DNA of 64,000 nucleotides from Strigamia acuminata (Eukaryota; Arthropoda; Chilopoda; Geophilomorpha; Linotaeniidae), in contig OX442320.1 in NCBI GenBank assembly GCA_949358305.1, positions 4,356,259 to 4,420,258 on the forward strand, given 5' to 3'. The position numbers were made by a program, and so were the translations under genes. This document shows positions 30,800 to 41,029 of the stretch, in pieces (positions within the stretch are counted from its first letter, which is position 1; every line of letters starts with the position of its first letter). A model generated the notes under the pieces. It was not told where the DNA came from and made no database searches. It was given only the letters and a program-made list of their open reading frames with translations.

Positions 30800-33700
30800 G
30801 CTTAAAGAGTTGTTTCCTTTCTCGGAATTGTCAAATGATTTATTTTTACGAAAAGATGAATTTAAATTAAGACATAAGCCTAGTCATCTCACAGTACCTT
30901 ATGTCGATGATTCGAAGAATAAACCACCATCGTTGGTCATTTCTTACGAAGCAGTACCTGTCTGTCGAAAGACTAGCAGCTCTAGTGGCGGTGTCGATGA
31001 AAATTTAAAAGTCATGACAGACCAACTAGAAAATTTGAGTATTTTCAGTGGAAGCTGGAATGCACCCAAGAAACCGCTTGTACCCAAGGTTTTCAAGTTA
31101 AGAAAACTTCTTAAACTTGAAAAATGGAACAAGAAAGAACGAAAAGTATTGCTTGGCAAACTTTGCAATAGCAAATTAATTAATGGTGGCAAAGATGATC
31201 CGCGTATGAATGTCCAAATTGGAGGTTTGGATTACAACGCACTAATGGACTCTGGAGCCACCCAATGTTTTATTGGAGTACAACTCCTCTCAAACACGGA
31301 AATTCCGGTGGAATTCATACAAGAATGTCCCCGGGGAATGCGTGTCTGCGCGGTCGGAATAGATCACCGACCTATCGGTCAAGTTTGTCTTTGTGTCAAA
31401 TGGGCCGATAAAAGGAGAGTTACACCTATGACCTTCATAATTCTACACAAGAATGTATGTGGGTTGATTTTGGGTCACAATTTTATGCGTAGAACGGGGA
31501 TAAACCCTAATCCCCGACGAGCAGTGTTCACCTGTGATGACATGCCCGGATGGACAGCCCCGTACGAGACCACTGAACTTAACTGTTGCTTAGCAAGCAT
31601 TAAGACTTTGGGTCTCCAAGGTGAAGGAACTCCCACTTCACCGGACTGGGCAGAAAAACTCGTCGAAGGCTGCAACAGTTCGGCGGAAGAAAAACAGTTA
31701 CTCGTAAACGTTCTTGTACAATTAAAAAACGTATTTCGAGACCAACTGGGCTGTACGAAGGTGGCCAAGCACAGCATCAAGTTTAAACCTGGTGCTACTT
31801 GGAAACACCAGCCATATAGAATGTACAATCCGGCCAAGAAGGCGATTATGACGGAATTGGTCGAGGAGTTGGAGGCCGATGGGTTGATCGAACCTGCCAC
31901 TGGCCCTTATATAAGTCACCCCGTCATAGTGGCTAAACCCGGCGGGAAGTATCGATTATGTATCGACTACCGCTGGTTGAATGCGATCACAGAAGTTGAT
32001 GCAATTCAAATGCCAAGTATTGACCTATTAATTCACCATACTAATCAGGCCAAGTACTTTACATCCATTGATTTAACTAAAGGTTATCATCAAATGGAAA
32101 TGGAGGAGGAGGATAAGAGCAAAACTGCTTTTTACACCCCAAAAGGCAAATTTCAATTCAAGAGATTGCCATTTGGTCTTTGTAATGCACCTAGTTCTTT
32201 TCAACACCTCATGACTACCGTATTGGGTGACTCTTTATATAAACATGCTCTGGTCTATTTAGACGATATAATTATTTTTTCCGACACATGGGAAAATCAT
32301 TTATTACATATTAAAGACGTACTTGAGAAGTTGGATGCCGCGAATCTAACTATCAATAAAGACAAGTCAAAATTTGGTCGAACATCATTACGATTTTTAG
32401 GCCATTTAATTTCGGAGGGATCTCTTCTTCCAGACCCTGACAAAGTCTCGGCTGTAAGGAATTTTCCCAAACCGACTTGCTCTAAAGACATTCAAAGATT
32501 TGTAGGACTTGCGAATTTTTTCCGAAAATTTATTCCTAACATCGCAAATATTGCTCGTCCATTGACCAATATTATGCATGATCAAGCAAAGTTTGTGTGG
32601 GATGATCCACAAACAACTGCATTCGAAACTATCAAAGATATTTTGTGTGACAAGGACCAGGCCCTTCTCCACATGCCAGATATGAATAAGCCTTTTGTCA
32701 TTTTGACAGATGCTTCTCATTCAGGCTTAGGTGCAGTACTCTGCCAAGATGTCGAGTTATTCTGTGAAAAGAAACAGAAATTAATCATGGTTCCAAAGGC
32801 AGTCGCGTACGCCAGTCGAGTGTTGCACGGGGCCGAAGTAAGGTATTCTACGCCGGAATTGGAGTGTTTGGCCGTTGTATGGGCAATCGAGAGATTTCGC
32901 CCATATATAGAATACACGACTTTCACTCTCGAGTCCGATGCTAAAGCCCTTAGCTGGTTGATGAGTACGCCGGAACCATCCGGAAGGTTTGGTCGTTGGG
33001 CCGTCAAAATACAATGTGGCGCGTTTAAAATTATTTTTAGACGCGGCGCAATGAACCAAGTAGCGGACGCATTATCACGCGCTCCACTGTCTGCACTAGA
33101 CACTCCGGATTATGATTATATCGAACCAGAGGAGATCACCCATTTCTATCCAACTTGGAATGGAAACAGGTGTGCATCTTTACAAGTGACGGAAACTGAG
33201 CGCAAACATTTTCTTACAAATGTTGGCCTTAGTTTAGACTTTTTCTCAGAATCATATAATCCAGTTAGATTTCATGATTCTGGAGAAAAGGGGGAGGAAG
33301 AAGGATGTACAAGAGAAAATTGCAGACATATAGATGTCCACAATTGTAATCACGAAAATGTACACACTGCGCTAACAGATATCCTAAAAGTAGTTCCGCC
33401 GACGCGAGACGAAATTATCGAAGCGCAGCTTAAAGATCCAGCATGTAGTAAAATCCTTGTTTACCTAAAAGGAGACGAAAAATTAAAAAATCGTGTCACG
33501 GATAAACATTGGTTAAACGCGATTCGTGGCTACACTCTCGACGAACCGGAAGAAAATAAAGGTGTTATGCTAATTTATTTTGCTCCGACCGATGAGGAAG
33601 AGTTAAACGACTCTGGCAACGGGTTTAAGGCGGTAATTCCACGCTCTCTCGTGAGACGTGCATTATTCGCATGCCATGGCCACCCACTTACAGGACACGC

Positions 33701-35045
33701 TGGCATGAGCAAAACCCTAGATAGAGCAAAACAGATGTATTTCTGGCCTAGAATGAGCAAAGACACTCGAAACTACGTTCGCAGTTGCACTCATTGCCAA
33801 CAATACAAACCTAGCCAACACCAAAAGCATCGGGCAAGCTATACACCCCACAACATGACCAACCCGTGGGAGACAATAAGCATTGACCTGATGGGACCAA
33901 AGCCAGCCGGTCGTTCACAATTAAAATGGATTTTAGTAATCATTGATAATTGTACAAAATGGATTGAAGTCTTCCCACTAGCGACTGCATCAAGTGAATG
34001 CATCGTTAATAAAATGAGCGAAGTTTTCCACCGTTGGGGATATCCAAAAAAGATAATCTCCGACAACGGCAAACAATTCGTGTCAACAATATTTAATGAT
34101 TTTTGTCGAAAAAATCACGTAGATATTGCTCACATTAGCCCATATCACGCTGCCGCTAATATTACAGAGCGGGCTAACAGGACTTTAAAAATGATGTTAG
34201 CTTTATACTCGGACATTCACTCCCACTGGCCAAAATATTTAAATTCTTTTGCCTTTGCGATGCGCACCGCTAAGTCCGAGGCAACAAATTGTTCACCGAT
34301 GATTCTTAATACGGGAAGAATCGTCCCTTTGCCATTTGACCCGCGTATTACTAAACACGCCATCAAATTCGACAAAGAGAATCCCGAAGCTTATGTCTAT
34401 AGTATTTTAGACGTAATTAGACGTGCACACAGCGAAATGCATCGGAAAATTCAATCGAATTACGAAAAGCATGATCGACTACATAAAGACAAATATTATA
34501 TTTGTCAATTTGCCAAAGGAGATCTCGTGTGGAAAGCCACACATATTTTATCAAATAAAGATAAAGGGATTTCGGCAGGATTCGCTGAGAAACGTGATGG
34601 ACCTTGGGAAATTACGGCTGTTCTCGGCGGAGGTTCCTACACACTACGTAAGCTTTCTGATAACACGAAAGCAAAAGCGATCAACATACAGGATTTAATG
34701 CCTTATATCCCAAGTTACCCGATTGAGGAATGGACATTAGATCAGAAAGTCGGTACCAACGAATCACACCCGACTCCAGATTGGATGGCAGGTCAGGTTA
34801 TTAATTCTTCAGAATTAATAAATGAACCTGTGTCCATGGAAACAGAGGATTTAGTTGAAGAGAAAGAGGAGGAAACTTCTCAGATTTCTTCTAAAGAGGA
34901 CGAAACTCCTCAAAATTCATCCAAAAAGAGGAAAAGATTTCCATCTCCCGTTCGACAGTCTAAACGTAGACCCAAGCCGAACACAAAATACGTGACCGAT
35001 TTTGTACAACTCATAAATTGTTTAAAACAAGTCAAGTTGGGTTAA
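30765..35045 (+). CDS. pol: element 2 Pol polyprotein
   Basis: The frame is entered by -1 frameshift; residues are counted from 30810 (1411 codons). Protease DSGA at Asp147; RT YLDD at 483-486; RNase H TDASHSGLGAVL; integrase with an HHCC finger (HPLTGHAG...CTHC) and catalytic Asp1026, Asp1085, Glu1120 (D-58-D-34-E); then a GPW/F-type module (RDGPWEITAV). A ~130-residue spacer separates the frameshift from the protease. The C-terminus is acidic then basic. No stops or indels. Confidence 0.93.
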   Translation: MIQGVVQVAQPPLKELFPFSELSNDLFLRKDEFKLRHKPSHLTVPYVDDSKNKPPSLVISYEAVPVCRKTSSSSGGVDENLKVMTDQLENLSIFSGSWNAPKKPLVPKVFKLRKLLKLEKWNKKERKVLLGKLCNSKLINGGKDDPRMNVQIGGLDYNALMDSGATQCFIGVQLLSNTEIPVEFIQECPRGMRVCAVGIDHRPIGQVCLCVKWADKRRVTPMTFIILHKNVCGLILGHNFMRRTGINPNPRRAVFTCDDMPGWTAPYETTELNCCLASIKTLGLQGEGTPTSPDWAEKLVEGCNSSAEEKQLLVNVLVQLKNVFRDQLGCTKVAKHSIKFKPGATWKHQPYRMYNPAKKAIMTELVEELEADGLIEPATGPYISHPVIVAKPGGKYRLCIDYRWLNAITEVDAIQMPSIDLLIHHTNQAKYFTSIDLTKGYHQMEMEEEDKSKTAFYTPKGKFQFKRLPFGLCNAPSSFQHLMTTVLGDSLYKHALVYLDDIIIFSDTWENHLLHIKDVLEKLDAANLTINKDKSKFGRTSLRFLGHLISEGSLLPDPDKVSAVRNFPKPTCSKDIQRFVGLANFFRKFIPNIANIARPLTNIMHDQAKFVWDDPQTTAFETIKDILCDKDQALLHMPDMNKPFVILTDASHSGLGAVLCQDVELFCEKKQKLIMVPKAVAYASRVLHGAEVRYSTPELECLAVVWAIERFRPYIEYTTFTLESDAKALSWLMSTPEPSGRFGRWAVKIQCGAFKIIFRRGAMNQVADALSRAPLSALDTPDYDYIEPEEITHFYPTWNGNRCASLQVTETERKHFLTNVGLSLDFFSESYNPVRFHDSGEKGEEEGCTRENCRHIDVHNCNHENVHTALTDILKVVPPTRDEIIEAQLKDPACSKILVYLKGDEKLKNRVTDKHWLNAIRGYTLDEPEENKGVMLIYFAPTDEEELNDSGNGFKAVIPRSLVRRALFACHGHPLTGHAGMSKTLDRAKQMYFWPRMSKDTRNYVRSCTHCQQYKPSQHQKHRASYTPHNMTNPWETISIDLMGPKPAGRSQLKWILVIIDNCTKWIEVFPLATASSECIVNKMSEVFHRWGYPKKIISDNGKQFVSTIFNDFCRKNHVDIAHISPYHAAANITERANRTLKMMLALYSDIHSHWPKYLNSFAFAMRTAKSEATNCSPMILNTGRIVPLPFDPRITKHAIKFDKENPEAYVYSILDVIRRAHSEMHRKIQSNYEKHDRLHKDKYYICQFAKGDLVWKATHILSNKDKGISAGFAEKRDGPWEITAVLGGGSYTLRKLSDNTKAKAINIQDLMPYIPSYPIEEWTLDQKVGTNESHPTPDWMAGQVINSSELINEPVSMETEDLVEEKEEETSQISSKEDETPQNSSKKRKRFPSPVRQSKRRPKPNTKYVTDFVQLINCLKQVKLG

Positions 35046-35047
35046 AA

Positions 35048-35437
35048 AACACAATATATTGAAAATATTTTATTTTAAAATAAATATTTCCAATCATATT
35101 CACGAAGGATTGTTAAATTTTATTAATCATTTGTTTGGTACAAGAGTTTGATGTTAGTTTAAGTTATCGCCTTTTCTTGATGCAGTTGTAAGTCCACCTG
35201 TAAAGAGAGATGGAAGTTATTATTGATAATTGAAAGTTTTATAACCTTAATAAATATTTTTTGAAGCATTTGATTAAGAAATACTCTTTATTTATACTAT
35301 TAAGATATAAAATAAAGGTTTTTGCTTACCAAGGATTACAGCTCGAGTCCCCTAGATGACAGTGTGGTCTTGATCCTCAAGATATTCGGAATAAATAGTA
35401 TGTTAATACAGGTATTAACATATATTTAAGGGGGACT
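35048..35437. other. element 2 3' untranslated region and polypurine tract
   Basis: AT-rich, no ORF. It ends with aaggggga (about 35428-35435), two bases before the 3' LTR. Confidence 0.7.
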
Positions 35438-37027
35438 TGTGACGGTTACACTGTCATGCACTTTGTTAGTATAGGACGATTACTTCACCAATAGATGGCG
35501 CTGATGCGTTTTAGCGGTAAATTCAAATTTCGACAATTTTTGAGTGAATAAAATATAAATTACTATTTATATTTTATTCCACTGCAACTTTAGACACTTT
35601 TAAATACTTTTGGATGTTTAAAAACTAGTTGATTTATTTGTCACATAATTCTATTGAATTATGTGCAAACTCTACACCTGGTGAAGTCACCCCCCATCAC
35701 CCACTGTGAGTTGGACTCCTTTTGGATTATAGTCAAAGGGACTTAATCCAAAATGTGTCCTGCGTATCCAGTTCCTGTAGTGGACCTAGTAGAAGACTAT
35801 GTCCTGAGTATCCACTTCCTATGATCTGGGATTGGATGGATTTGACTGCCCAGTGATCCCATTGGATCACTGAACAGCTATTCTCCTCACCGAGTATATA
35901 TCCCCCTGCAAAACGGATATAGCTCGCTCTTGTTCTGTTTTTGTTTGATACTGATATTACTTGAGCACATATTATACTTCTCTGCGTTCCGACAATCCGT
36001 TGTAGAAATACTTTGTATTTAGTGTAAGTATCTAGAGTGGGTAGAAGACTCACAGACACACTGCCCGCCTCTTCATGCCAACATTCCGTTGTAGAAATGT
36101 TGTAACTAGAGTGAGTAATTCACAGACACATTTAAGTGTAGTATCTAGAGTGGGGTACAACCCACAGACGCACTCCCTCCAGCTTCATGCCAACATTCCG
36201 TTGTAGAGTGCAGAATCTAGAGTGGAGTAAAATTCACAGACGCATTGGTAATGTAGAATCTAGAGTGGAGTATTTATATTTCACAGACGCATTATCAGAG
36301 TAATCGACGCGGAGTAATTTCCCGGTTACTCTCCCGCCAGCCAGGACCGAGTGGAGTAATTTCCCGGCGATGGATAACCTTTCCTGCGAGATATTTCGAT
36401 TCAATTCGTTATTGGTTTGACGGAACATTTAAGTCTAACTTAGATGTTGATTGCACTCGGGGCAAAAAATAGCTCGGCGCTATTTTAATATATTTTACTT
36501 ATTTTCATAGTTTTAGTTAAGTTTGTGACTCTAAAATATCATGATTAATTCCATAGAATTAATATGAATATTTATTCTCACATTGTTACATCTCGCGGTA
36601 ATTATTGATTACAACAATTATCTGCGATGCGATGTGTGTGACGATACAGAAAAGTCAACCGCACCTCTCGGATATAACCCACCCAGCCTAACCATTTACA
36701 CGCCTTTTAGAACCAAACCCCGGACCATTTAGAAGCCAAAGCCATTCATAGATGACATCTTTTACGTCACAGCAATAAGACCGTTACAAATTCTTATTGC
36801 ATGACTGAAGCCTTCAAATGATATTATTTCAGGGCTTTTGCCAAACAACTGTATAGTTTAACTTCTCGTCATTTTAGCCACTTGTAGGCATAGTATTTAT
36901 ATAAGGTTCAAACCGGAATAAATGTTATATGTTTTGAGAAAACATCAGGTTTGCATATTTTACATTTTCACACAGATAGTTCACACTTTAGTTTAGCAAT
37001 TGCTATCTCCAGAAGGTAATCGTCACA
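35438..37027 (+). repeat. element 2, 3' LTR (1590 bp)
   Basis: No difference from the 5' LTR was seen along its length. Confidence 0.95.
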
Positions 37028-37527
37028 ACTTTAAATGATATCCATAAACTTGTTATGTTGAACTTGTTATGTTGAATTCTAGCATTAATCGCTGACAAAA
37101 AAATCAGAAATCAGAAAGCTGTGGATACACAATTGAACAAGAGATTTTATTCAATGAAAACATTGTTTATATAAGCACTTTTCAAGCAGTGCCTTAGTGA
37201 AATTTCAGAAATTTCAGAAATTTCGAGGGAAGACAGTAGCGCTGCCTGTACACAACTAAAACTATAACGGATACCAAATCGTTTCAATAAATCCTGGAAC
37301 CAATCTCAATTTGTAGGAAATTTAATGCCCAACAAACCTATACATTTTGTTTTCTGATATTGCAAAGAAACATGACTGTTTGTGCATTGGTTGGTTTCAA
37401 CTTCCTGTGCACAGTAGCGCCACCACTAAACTACTTAACTAAAATGGATGCCAGATTGGCAGTCAACTCTAAATCCACTTCATTTATCATTACAAAGTGG
37501 TTTATAAAATTAAATTATTAAATTATA

Positions 37528-37605
37528 TTAAATGACAATTAAAAATACGCTAAACTTACTATAGGCCTTTCGGCTGAGTTTAGCATATTTTTAATTGTCA
37601 TTTAA
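37528..37605 (-). repeat. hairpin MITE, inverted copy
   Basis: 29-nt arms (37528-37556 and 37577-37605) around a 20-nt loop that is the complement of the loop at 41672-41691. It belongs to the same family as the copies at 41633 and 61059. Confidence 0.75.
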
Positions 37606-37879
37606 TTCTTTTTAATAAAACAACAAAATGATACACATAAAATAGAAGTTTAAAATAAAAAGAATTGTTTTTTATTTTAAAATGTAATATGTTTAAAATG
37701 TTTAATAACTACTGATAATATTAATAGTTGAAATTTGAAAGGAAGTCTAAAATTAGACATTCTCCAATCTGCCGCAATTAAAAATTTATTATTCTCTAAG
37801 CAAAGAGCCAGTAATTTGTTTAAATACGGTATATATAAAAAACCTAGAGATTGCTTTAAAATAAACAATGATTAAAGAT

Positions 37880-38330
37880 TTAATTTTTTATATATTTTCA
37901 TATATTTTCATATATTTTTATATTTTTTTATACATTTATATTTTTGTATATATTAATTTTTTTATGTAAATTTAAATTTTTATATATATTTATTTTTTTA
38001 TGTATATATTTATAGTTTTTATATTTCTATATATATTTTTATTTTTATATGTATTTATATTTCTATATGTATTTATATTTCTATATGTATTCATATTTTC
38101 ACATGAATTTTTTAATATAAATTTATATTTATATATTTTGTATCTTACATGTATTTTGTGTATTTTGTATATTTTATATTATTTATATTTATGTGTATTT
38201 CTATATTTCTCTAGATATTTCTATTTTATATTTCTATGTTATTACAAGTACATGTTTTTTAGACATTTTTATATACTTTTAGATATTTTTGTAAATATTT
38301 TGTATATTTATTATGTATATACGTATATTT
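37880..38330. repeat. AT-rich microsatellite-like array
   Basis: Repeats of atatttttatatttt and tatatgtatttatatttc type within the interior of the DNA element. The open frame over it is low-complexity. Confidence 0.75.
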
Positions 38331-39382
38331 CAAGTTCAGTTTTTCCTTTCCTGTAAGCTTCAGGTGTGTAGCCTTTATCGCAGTAGCTAATAGCACACGG
38401 GCTATTTCCACTGAAATTTCACTAGGGCACTGCTTGAAATGTGCATTTACAAACAATGTTTTCATTGAATAAAATCACTTGTTCAATTGTGTATCCACAA
38501 CTTTCTGATTTCTGATTTTTTGTCAGCGATTCATGTTAGAATTCAACATAACAGGTTAAGCCCAAATTAATGGATATCATTTAAAGTGTTGTTAACTTAT
38601 ATTACATAAATCTCGTGTCAATAATTGTGCTGACTCAAGAATAAGCTCTCACTGTTGAAATGGCTCAACAACAAGAATAAGCTCCCACAGTAATAAGGCA
38701 GTTACTGCAAAAAGGAGTCCAAATCTCCACTAAAAATCACATACTGCTCAAAGAAATTTTCAGGGTTTTTCAGAGGCAATTTTTGTGACATGACTTAGCA
38801 AAGTTGCTTTTCAGACTGAGGAGTTTTCACTCCTCACAGGAAGCCTTTCCTGTTAGAAAAAAGCTCATGGGCTGGTTGCCCTGGCAACCACCCACATGTT
38901 TCTTCAAGTTTCCTCAACTAGACATAAAAAATATAAAAAACATAAAAAATAATACTTTCAGATAGATTTCTGATAAGGGAAAAATAAATTTAACCCTTCG
39001 GTGACCACCGAGGTCACCGCACAATTACAAAAAAGTTGTTGTTTTATTACGCAAATTATTTTAATTGCAAAACATCTTAATTTGTGCCAAATTCAATTTC
39101 AATTCGTGTCAAATACGTTTTATTTTGTGACCAATTCGTTTTAATTCGCGTCCAATTTGTTTTTCCGGCATCGTGCCTGTAAAAAGCGCACCCAGCAAGA
39201 CTTCCCGGCATCGCACGCGTCACTACACTCAAATATAACGTCATAACATTGTAGTCGAGGGAAGACAATGCCTGAAGTTAAAGTTAACTCACAGACAGAC
39301 CGGAAGTTGAACCACACAAATGTTCGAGTCAAATTAAATAAAAGCCTTTAAAAATTAAACACTACCAAATAAAATTGCCCCA

Positions 39383-39577
39383 TCATTTCCCCTCGTCATC
39401 AAACACCTTGACCGCCACCTCGCGCCGCTTCTTCCTCTCCAAAAACCTCTCCCTCATCTCCGCCACCTCCTTCTCCTCGTTCCGCCTTTTATAAATCTCC
39501 AAAATCTTACCATGAATATCATGGGAACGACAGAACGACAGAAACCAGGCGTTTTCGAGTTTTTGAATTGAATGCAG
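39383..39577 (-). CDS. unidentified C-terminal exon (fragment)
   Basis: An open 64-codon frame ends at TGA 39383-39385. It is dense in charged residues (IYKRRNEEKEVAEMRERF, then KKRREVAVKVFDDEGK) and has a high-GC, codon-biased third half unlike the AT-rich surroundings, so it looks like a genuine terminal exon. There is no ATG; the frame opens after a CTCTAG that could be a splice acceptor. The upstream edge has GCTGCATTC, the same end motif as nearby MITEs, so the exon may be cut off from its gene. I do not recognise the protein. An identical copy lies at 58809-59003. Confidence 0.5.
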   Translation of the reverse strand: MHSIQKLENAWFLSFCRSHDIHGKILEIYKRRNEEKEVAEMRERFLERKKRREVAVKVFDDEGK

Positions 39578-39769
39578 CTAGAGTCTTATGTTGTGAAGTG
39601 TTTATGCTTTTAATTTAAGTTATTATAAGAACAAAACTGTTTGTGACTTTGGGCCCACCCTTTCAACAATTGAATAATATTAGTTAATACGTTGTAAATA
39701 TAAATAACAAGATGGCCAAAAGTTGAGTTCGTAGCAGATTTATTCGTGTTTCATCAGGTTTATTGGTGT

Positions 39770-39950
39770 TTTTATGTTGAGATTTGCAGGATTTATGTTG
39801 AGATTTGCAGGATTTATGTAGAGATTTGCAGGATTTATGTTGAGAATTGCGGAATATATGTTGAGATTTGCGGGATTTATGTAGAGATTTGCGGGGTTTA
39901 TGTTGAGATTTGCAGGAATTAAATTGAGATTTTCTTATTATGGTTGAAAT
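39770..39950. repeat. 21-bp minisatellite
   Basis: About eight copies of gatttatgttgagatttgcag and variants. Related sequence occurs at 12520-12600 and the copy at 59196-59376. Confidence 0.85.
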
Positions 39951-40252
39951 TTCCACCTCTAGATCGAGATTTCCATATTGTCAATCAAAATCCACGGTCT
40001 TTTTTCTCGACGGTAGTTCTGGAATTGAGAGAACTTGATTTCATAATCAACCCGTTCCAATTCACAAACTGATTCAGTAATCAAGTTTTTATAATCAGTT
40101 TTTTACAATTTGAAATACGCTTAAGTGAAATGAAAAGACGAGCAGCAACATTGCAGGGGAAAGGTTAGTTTTTAATGCGGAACAAATAGGATTACAAGAA
40201 AAATGTTAAATTGTTGGAGGTACATTTTCAATTTGATGATTTTTAACTTCGT

Positions 40253-40469
40253 CTAGAAGCATGTAGACATGACGCACACTAGCCCTTTGCAGCACCCACT
40301 GGAGCAAGGCTGATATTTAGTGGCACAGTTCTCGGCGCCAACATTGGCCACACTGTAAAGAGAATAATTATTGACTTTTTGAAATGCTTAGAAATGCTTC
40401 TTATACTTACAGTACCATGGCTGACACAGCGAGGAATAAAAACAGCAAAGCCAAGACAGTTGCTTTCAT
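40253..40469 (-). CDS. secreted knottin (ICK-type) peptide, copy 1, two exons
   Basis: Exon 1 is 40469-40411 (59 nt), exon 2 is 40352-40253 (100 nt), with a 58-nt GT-AG intron (donor CT/GTAAGT, acceptor TTTACAG). The product is 52 aa. Residues 1 to about 26 are a hydrophobic signal peptide, leaving a ~26-residue mature peptide with six cysteines at 29, 36, 40, 41, 46 and 51: C-x6-C-x3-CC-x4-C-x4-C, the inhibitor cystine knot pattern. Such peptides are secreted; they include venom components, antimicrobial peptides and enzyme inhibitors, and the sequence alone does not say which. A TATA box (TATATAAG, 40519-40526) lies ~50 bp before the ATG. No break is seen. It was missed by simple ORF length cut-offs. 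Confidence 0.8.
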
Positions 40470-40518
40470 TTTCAGAGCTGGATGTTGATGTTTGGTTTTA
40501 GCTGTCGAATGGCGTTCG

Positions 40519-40526
40519 CTTATATA
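40519..40526 (-). promoter_or_regulatory. TATA box of knottin gene copy 1
   Basis: TATATAAG on the minus strand, about 50 bp upstream of the ATG at 40469; this places the transcription start some 20-25 bp before the ATG. Confidence 0.6.
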
Positions 40527-41029
40527 CAATTTGAGTCTAGTTTACGACGACAGCACCTGCTTTATTATAGTTTTACTTTATTTGATCGTTTAGAATGGAA
40601 GCTAATTAAAGAAAGCGGATTAGGCCATTAAGTTTTGGAATAAAATTTATAAGCAATGTAAATATAAAATATTTTATACTTACTATTTTATATATATATT
40701 GTATGATATATATAAATTGATCAAGATTTAAGCAAAAATAGTGGAAATTAAAGAAAAATTATTGGAAATTGAAAATATTTGGAAAATTAGCTAAAATTGA
40801 AATAAATCAGTAAATAAGTGATTTAATTTTATTAAAATAATCACTTTATTATTATCAATTGGAAAGTACGGATTGAGTTAGATGATTTATTTTTTTTACA
40901 AATAAAGTGGTGGAAAATTGTATAAAGAAAATAGTGAAAATCTGTATAAAATGAGAAAAATGAGCAAAATTTCAGCCGTTTGTATTTCTCATATTTTTCA
41001 AAGTTTTATAATAAAGACATAAGTATAAT

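Larger units (their letters stand above)
26253..37027 (+). mobile_element. LTR element 2: intact Ty3/Gypsy-type retrotransposon
   Basis: Two 1590-bp LTRs with no difference seen, flanked by the 4-bp duplication ACTT (26249-26252, 37028-37031). Uninterrupted relatives of the target site at 41044-41047 and, inverted, near 38586 confirm the boundaries. gag and pol are both open. No third ORF lies between pol and the 3' LTR. It appears very recent and may be active. Confidence 0.95.
26230..38606. mobile_element. DNA element with ~200-bp TIRs, split by LTR element 2
   Basis: The left arm (26230-26252 continued at 37032-37220) and the right arm (about 38395-38606, inverted) match over ~200 bp, beginning TGTAATATAAGTTAACAAC. 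Element 2 lies inside the left arm. Between the arms are an inverted copy of 41370-42410 (at 37216-37880, including the hairpin MITE) and an AT-rich array. Net length is about 1.6 kb, with no transposase. A related, one-armed copy is at about 41030-42410 and again at 60456-61836. Confidence 0.65.
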
